A stretch of DNA of 24,963 nt from JBEIVB01 sp040374085 (GTDB taxonomy: Bacteria; Bacteroidota; Bacteroidia; UBA4408), in assembly GCA_040374085.1 (NCBI GenBank), contig JBEIVB010000031.1, positions 1 to 24,963 on the forward strand. Reading direction: 5' to 3'. Position numbers and translations under genes: made by a program. Positions 22,267-24,963 of this stretch are shown in pieces (the first letter of the stretch is position 1; the number at the start of each line of letters is the position of its first letter). The notes below the pieces were generated by a model. That model ran no database searches. It worked only from the letters and a program-made list of their open reading frames with translations, and was not told the origin of the DNA.

Positions 22267-23265
22267 ATGAATACATTCCGGTTTGCATTGGCCCTTTTTA
22301 TCTTGGGCACATGGGGCTGCAGCACCGGCAAGAAAGAGGGGAAATCGGGCAACTCCGATACCAGCTTTGCTGCCTTAGATGCCCGCATAAAAAAGAACCC
22401 CAAAGATGCCGAGGCCTTCTTCTTGCGGGGCAGCAAATATCTGGCAGGAGGCAAGCTGGATCAGGCGGCAGGCGACCTGGAGCAGGCCCTCACCCTAGAC
22501 AGCACCAAGTCGCGCTACTTTTTGGCGGCGGCCGATTTGCACCTCATGACCAACAACAGCGGGAAATGCAAAGCCGCCCTCGACAAGTGCCTCAGTCTGG
22601 ATCCCAAGCAGCCCGATGCCTTGCTGAAAGAGGCGGAACTGTATCTCTTTGTGAAGCAGAACAAGACCTCCGGAGAGTATGCCAATAAAGTAATAGACCT
22701 ATACCCCAACAACGCAAAAGCACACTTTCTTTTGGGTATGAACCAAAAAGAAATGGGCGATACGGCCAAAGCCATTTACTGCTTTCAGAAAACCGTTGAG
22801 CTCGATCCTCAGTACTACCATGCTTTCATACAACTGGGCAACCTGTATTCCGCTCGGAAAAACCCCTTGGCACTCGAATACTATAAAACGGCCGCGCGTA
22901 TCAATACCAAATCTTCGGAGCCTTTTTATAACATAGGGGTTTACCATCAGAAAAGCGGAAAAGTGCGGGAGGCGCTGGAAGCATACGGTCAGGCCTTGCG
23001 TGTGAATACGCGCGATGAGCGGAGCTGGTACAACCTGGGCATACTGCATCAGATGGTTACCGGCGATTTAGACAATGCTTGGAAAGCCTTCGACAAAGCC
23101 ATTGCCTTGAATCCCGACCGGGCTGAGTCTTGGTTGCACCGGGCACAGGTAAGCGAAAGCATGGGCAAACTCGATGCAGCGCAACGCGACTACACCGAAG
23201 CCTTGCGCGTTCGGGGCGATCTGAAGGAAGCTTTTGATGCATTAAAACGCTTGGATAATCGATGA
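22267..23265 (+). CDS. TPR-repeat lipoprotein
   Basis: Predicted lipoprotein of 332 aa on the periplasmic side of a membrane. The N-terminus MNTFRFALALFILGTWGCSTG is a lipoprotein signal with Cys18; TWGC is a slightly atypical lipobox. After a Lys/Gly/Ser linker come about eight TPR units from residue 37 to the end, for example AFFLRGSKYLAGGKLDQAAG, AKAHFLLGMNQKEMGDTAKA, AFIQLGNLYSARKNPLALEY and SWYNLGILHQMVTGDLDNA. TPR arrays bind protein partners; which one is unknown. The frame is open for 45 more codons upstream to 22132, overlapping the cphA stop, but only the ATG at 22267 yields the signal peptide. Its TGA overlaps the next ATG (ATGA), so the two are translationally coupled. Confidence 0.85.
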   Translation: MNTFRFALALFILGTWGCSTGKKEGKSGNSDTSFAALDARIKKNPKDAEAFFLRGSKYLAGGKLDQAAGDLEQALTLDSTKSRYFLAAADLHLMTNNSGKCKAALDKCLSLDPKQPDALLKEAELYLFVKQNKTSGEYANKVIDLYPNNAKAHFLLGMNQKEMGDTAKAIYCFQKTVELDPQYYHAFIQLGNLYSARKNPLALEYYKTAARINTKSSEPFYNIGVYHQKSGKVREALEAYGQALRVNTRDERSWYNLGILHQMVTGDLDNAWKAFDKAIALNPDRAESWLHRAQVSESMGKLDAAQRDYTEALRVRGDLKEAFDALKRLDNR

Positions 23266-23894
23266 GTCGTTTTTGGAATCCCCGGTGGGCAACGGCCTTG
23301 CTGGTTGTTTTCTATGCCGTTGGATTGGGCGGTTTGTGGCTTCAGGGGCCTTCTTTTGTACGCAGCACCCCGCTTATACTTATCTTAAATGGATTGGCCT
23401 TGGTGGCTTTTGCATCGGAAAGAGGTCCGGCTTTTTGGCGCTTCTTGGTGGTGGTAATTGCGGGTGGCTATGCCGTTGAACTGCTGGGGGTGCGCACCGG
23501 GCGCATCTTTGGGGCCTACCACTACGGTGAGGCTTTGGGTTGGAAAGTATCTTTTGTTCCTCCCCTCATTGGCCTCAACTGGCTGGTGATGACCCTTGCC
23601 ACAGCCGATCTAGCGGCCCGTCTCAGCCAAAGCCTACTCGGCTCTGCCTTGTTGGGCGCTGCGGCAATGGTGGCCTTCGATGCCTTGCTTGAACCCTTGG
23701 CTCCGGCCCTCGACTTTTGGTATTGGGATGAGGGATCTGCGCCCCTGCAAAACTTTGTGAGCTGGTTTGTGGTGGCATTTTTCTTTCACCTGCTTATGGG
23801 TAACCTCGACCTGCCCCGGCGAAACCCCATGGGATTGCCTGTTTTTGTTCTTCAAATTATCTTTTTTACAGGCGTATGGGTTATACTGGGTTAG
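23262..23894 (+). CDS. CruF-like carotenoid biosynthesis protein (DUF422), carotenoid 1',2'-hydratase
   Basis: Polytopic membrane protein of 210 aa with about seven helices. Family signatures are YHYGEALGWKVSFVPPLIGL and the Asp/Trp-rich LEPLAPALDFWYWDEG. In characterised CruF proteins this family adds water across the psi end of an acyclic or monocyclic carotene to give a 1'-hydroxyl. The distant heterocarotenoid cyclases share the fold, so cyclase activity is a weaker alternative. The start at 23262 overlaps the lipoprotein stop by four bases. crtZ follows 47 bases after its stop, with its own -7 element. The adjacent hydroxylase makes a saproxanthin- or myxol-type pathway likely (inference). 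No crtB or crtI is in the window. Confidence 0.83.
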   Translation: MSRFWNPRWATALLVVFYAVGLGGLWLQGPSFVRSTPLILILNGLALVAFASERGPAFWRFLVVVIAGGYAVELLGVRTGRIFGAYHYGEALGWKVSFVPPLIGLNWLVMTLATADLAARLSQSLLGSALLGAAAMVAFDALLEPLAPALDFWYWDEGSAPLQNFVSWFVVAFFFHLLMGNLDLPRRNPMGLPVFVLQIIFFTGVWVILG

Positions 23895-23904
23895 CGAACC
23901 TTTT

Positions 23905-23912
23905 TACCTTTG
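23905..23912 (+). promoter_or_regulatory. Bacteroidota -7 element of crtZ
   Basis: TACCTTTG, an exact TAnnTTTG match, starting 10 bases after the CruF-like stop and ending 29 bases before the crtZ ATG. No clear -33 box. It suggests crtZ can be transcribed apart from the upstream pair. Confidence 0.5.
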
Positions 23913-23941
23913 TTCTGTTCCTTCCACAAACTACGTCCACC

Positions 23942-24400
23942 ATGCTCTGGAACGCCGTTATCGTAATCGCCACCTTCTTTTTTATGGAGTTCATGGCTTG
24001 GTTCACCCATAAATTCGTCATGCACGGATTTTTGTGGGTCTTGCACCGAGATCACCATCAAGGCCATGAAGGGTTTTTCGAAAAAAACGATGCTTTCTTC
24101 CTCATATTTGCTGTGCCCAGTGCGTACTGTTTCATAACCGGAAGCATATACCACGATTTTCGTTTTTGGATTGGCACCGGCATTGCGGTGTATGGCTTGG
24201 CTTATTTTTTGGTGCACGACATCATCATCCACCAGCGCTTTAAGATTCTGCGCAACTGGAACAACATCTACGTAAAGGCCATTCGACGGGCGCACAAAAT
24301 GCACCACAAGCACCTGGGCAAAGAAGACGGAGAGAACTTTGGCATGCTCATCGTGCCCATGCGTTACTTTGCCGAGGCCCGCAAGCAGCTCTTGAACTGA
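23942..24400 (+). CDS. crtZ: Beta-carotene 3-hydroxylase
   Basis: Non-haem di-iron membrane hydroxylase adding a 3-OH to beta-ionone rings. From the ATG at 23942 it has 152 aa, close to the family's usual 150-175. The His boxes are HKFVMH (23-28), HRDHHQGHE (35-43), HDIIIHQR and HKMHHKH. Hydrophobic helices lie at about 3-18 and 55-95. The frame is open 22 codons further up to 23876, but that part overlaps the upstream gene's end and the -7 element. With the CruF-like neighbour it points to a carotenoid with one hydroxylated ring and a 1'-hydroxy psi end. Confidence 0.95.
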   Translation: MLWNAVIVIATFFFMEFMAWFTHKFVMHGFLWVLHRDHHQGHEGFFEKNDAFFLIFAVPSAYCFITGSIYHDFRFWIGTGIAVYGLAYFLVHDIIIHQRFKILRNWNNIYVKAIRRAHKMHHKHLGKEDGENFGMLIVPMRYFAEARKQLLN

Positions 24401-24425
24401 GGTTCTGCATCAAGGCTCGGTTGGT

Positions 24426-24433
24426 TATATTTG
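24426..24433 (+). promoter_or_regulatory. Bacteroidota -7 element five bases before a start codon
   Basis: TATATTTG, an exact -7 match, then CACGA, then ATG at 24439. The spacing equals that at 22254-22266. No good -33 box is seen; TTG at 24392 is too far upstream. Confidence 0.58.
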
Positions 24434-24438
24434 CACGA

Positions 24439-24963
24439 ATGGGGCCCCTGTTTCGTGCACGATTCTTTTTCATCGCATTGGCGTGGTTTTCTGCTGCGCC
24501 TGTACTGGCCCAGCGCGATACTGTAATCGACAACCAATTTCAGTTGGAGCAAAACATCGAGAACATTTCCGAGAATGCTTCCAACCCCAACCTCGACTAC
24601 ACCAACCTGCTGGAGAGCCTAACCTACTACCGCGACAACCCCATCAACCTCAACCGTACCTCGCCTGAGGTGCTGCGCGAGCTGAATCTGCTCAGCGATG
24701 TACAGATTGCCAATCTTATGGATCACATCCGCAGAAACGGTCCATTACTCGTTATTTATGAATTGCAGAGCATCGAGGAGTTTGAGCTGGAGGATGTGCG
24801 CAAGATCTTGCCCTACGTTAGAGTAGCGGATCGGTTTCAGGATTTGAACCTGAGCTTGGCTGAATTGTGGAAGTATGGTCGGCATACCCTCGATGTGCGC
24901 ACTCAGCGTATTTTGGAGCCCCAGGTGGGCTACACTCCGGCCAGCGACTCTTTGCTGCAGGCC
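24439..24963 (+). CDS. Secreted helix-hairpin-helix domain protein, C-terminus beyond window
   Basis: The first 175 codons are visible. Residues 1-25 form a signal peptide (RARFFFIALAWFSAAPVLA, then QRDT). A stretch follows with YRDNPINLNRTSPEVLRELNLL, which resembles the ComEA-like helix-hairpin-helix opening (NLNxAsxxeLxxL), then a second copy-like part (LQSIEEFELEDVRKILPYV). Large exported HHH proteins of this type, several hundred residues with a beta-rich C-terminus, are frequent in Bacteroidota and their role is not established; DNA uptake is a guess from ComEA. Lies 38 bases after crtZ on the same strand, with its own -7 element. Confidence 0.8.
   Translation, partial: MGPLFRARFFFIALAWFSAAPVLAQRDTVIDNQFQLEQNIENISENASNPNLDYTNLLESLTYYRDNPINLNRTSPEVLRELNLLSDVQIANLMDHIRRNGPLLVIYELQSIEEFELEDVRKILPYVRVADRFQDLNLSLAELWKYGRHTLDVRTQRILEPQVGYTPASDSLLQA

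Noticed and set aside
1..24963. Search for CRISPR arrays, tRNA genes, insertion-sequence ends and defence genes
   Set aside because: No regularly spaced direct repeats, cloverleaf-like segments, transposase motifs or nuclease/helicase islands were seen by eye.

Overview
The window comes from a bacterium of the phylum Bacteroidota, with fairly balanced base composition. Three signs agree. A large secreted protein ends in a type IX secretion (T9SS type A) sorting domain. Eight start codons are preceded by the Bacteroidota housekeeping -7 element TAnnTTTG instead of a clear Shine-Dalgarno. Ribosomal protein bS16 has the long C-terminal tail common in this phylum. A species cannot be named. Twenty protein genes fill almost the whole window, two of them cut by its ends. 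I see no tRNA, rRNA, CRISPR array, insertion sequence or prophage, and no gene-free stretch over 300 bases.

Layout. Positions 1-1691 (minus): acyl-CoA dehydrogenase, cut at its C-terminus. 1835-4870 (plus): giant Ig-repeat T9SS protein, followed by a terminator. 4972-7872 (plus): uvrA. 7887-12604 (minus): a membrane GT-C/TPR protein, a secreted TonB-C-domain protein, the ribosome GTPase typA and a small membrane protein. 12691-13647 (plus): metF. 13644-17202 (minus): a tight four-gene unit of transketolase C-terminal half, glycosyltransferase, gcvT and a GNAT acetyltransferase. 17354-17899 (plus): rpsP with its own terminator. 18067-19366 (plus): an uncharacterised two-helix membrane protein coupled to a glutathione peroxidase, then a terminator. 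19481-22132 (plus): cyanophycin synthetase cphA. 22267-24400 (plus): TPR lipoprotein, CruF-like carotenoid hydratase and crtZ. 24439 to the end (plus): start of a secreted helix-hairpin-helix protein.

How the genes relate. metF and gcvT both handle tetrahydrofolate-bound one-carbon units and lie tail to tail, separated by the GNAT gene. The CruF-like protein and CrtZ together suggest a monocyclic hydroxylated carotenoid of the saproxanthin/myxol type, although no phytoene synthase or desaturase gene is present. CphA implies a nitrogen-storage polymer, but no cyanophycinase is nearby. The rest is mostly housekeeping.

No clear new defence or mobile system is visible. The points most worth a second look are promoters placed so close to start codons that some mRNAs should be leaderless, an uncharacterised membrane protein tied to a peroxidase, a repeat protein in which each Ig-like module carries a cysteine pair, and the TPR-lipoprotein/carotenoid overlap. 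Several start codons were chosen downstream of the longest possible ORF because of promoter position, family alignment or overlap with the neighbour.
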